Source of the DNA: Eriocheir sinensis
Taxonomy: Eukaryota > Arthropoda > Malacostraca > Decapoda > Varunidae
Assembly: GCF_024679095.1 (NCBI RefSeq)
Contig: NC_066516.1
Coordinates: forward strand, 22,065,035-22,129,034
Reading direction: 5' to 3'
Length of the DNA: 64,000 bases
Shown here: positions 63,621 through 64,000 of the stretch, piece by piece
Layout of the letters: every line of letters starts with the position of its first letter
Position numbering within the stretch: the stretch's first letter is position 1
Notes under the pieces: generated by a model
The model's input: the letters and a program-made list of their open reading frames with translations, nothing else
What the model was told of the DNA's origin: nothing
The model's database searches: none
Made by a program: the position numbers and the translations under genes

Positions 63621-64000
63621 GTGATCGCATGTCACCTTCAAGACTAAAAAAAAGTGAAACAGTACCAAATGCTTTAAGTCTCAAGAGAAGTTGAAGATAT
63701 TCCGGGTCGTAAAAGAGAGGAAGAATTTGGTATCGATTCTTCATATTCTCTAGAGAGAGAAAAAAAGATATGGCTGAGAAGTCTGGCAACAAAACAGCAG
63801 GTTGATCATTCTAAGAAGGACCTCGGGACGCGGAGAGAATAATGAAAACTAGTGGTGTTCCTTACTCCCTGTCGAGCATATACCTACTCGTGTTGACTAG
63901 GGCCCGGGCCGCCCTCCGACACGGCCTAGTGTCACAGAAAGGCATGATGAAAGCACGGAAGGAAAAAAATATAACACACGAAGGTGAGCTAGAGTTTTCG
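63621..64000. other. No gene seen
   Basis: Nothing recognised up to the right edge. Confidence 0.4.

Overview
The window is eukaryotic nuclear DNA, most likely from a decapod crustacean and probably a brachyuran crab. Genes are split into short exons with GTRAGT/CAG splice sites. Long dinucleotide and trinucleotide arrays are very dense. tRNA-headed SINEs and the Jockey-like and RTE-like LINE remnants are of types I associate with decapod genomes. The species call is inference from style; nothing here proves it. There is no bacterial operon structure and no rRNA, CRISPR array or functional tRNA gene.

Three conserved genes can be assembled exon by exon with matching splice phases. (1) The 5' half of a USP37-type deubiquitinase on the minus strand (7856 down to 3378, continuing off the left edge), with a KEN box and the catalytic-Cys box. 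(2) A complete WDSUB1-type gene on the plus strand (15154-25441, with a likely first coding exon at 12390-12412): seven WD40 blades, a SAM domain and a U-box, about 559 residues. (3) A complete mitochondrial NAD kinase 2 (NADK2) on the minus strand (42853 down to 35207), 434 residues in eight exons. One NADK2 intron appears to start with GC instead of GT. USP37 and WDSUB1 are head to head. The DNA between them (about 9.9-12.4 kb) holds a triplicated TATA-bearing repeat and two E2F-like sites.

Region by region: 1-3.3 kb is LINE debris and a pair of TTAA-bounded palindromes. 3.3-7.9 kb is USP37 with nested DNA transposons in its introns. 8-9.9 kb is the longest LINE copy. 9.9-12.4 kb is the intergenic or promoter segment. 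12.4-25.4 kb is WDSUB1, with SINEs in its introns. 25.4-32 kb is AT-rich and almost empty. 32-34.7 kb is a stack of transposons. 35.2-42.9 kb is NADK2, with a 2.1 kb nested inverted-repeat element in intron 2. 43-48 kb is LINE-rich. 48.6-55.3 kb holds candidate promoters or first exons of at least one unrecognised plus-strand gene, plus an orphan 115-codon ORF. 55.5-64 kb is repeats, foldback elements and LINE/SINE fragments.

The most unusual signal is a recurring link between (AT)n arrays and duplicated or broken DNA. A near-identical copy of the WDSUB1 intron 5/exon 6 splice junction sits inverted in a USP37 intron beside an (AT)n array. A diverged copy of the NADK2 intron 7/exon 8 junction lies downstream of NADK2, again beside an (AT)n array and split by a hAT-like element. 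At least two TA-target transposons appear to have landed inside (AT)n arrays and split them.
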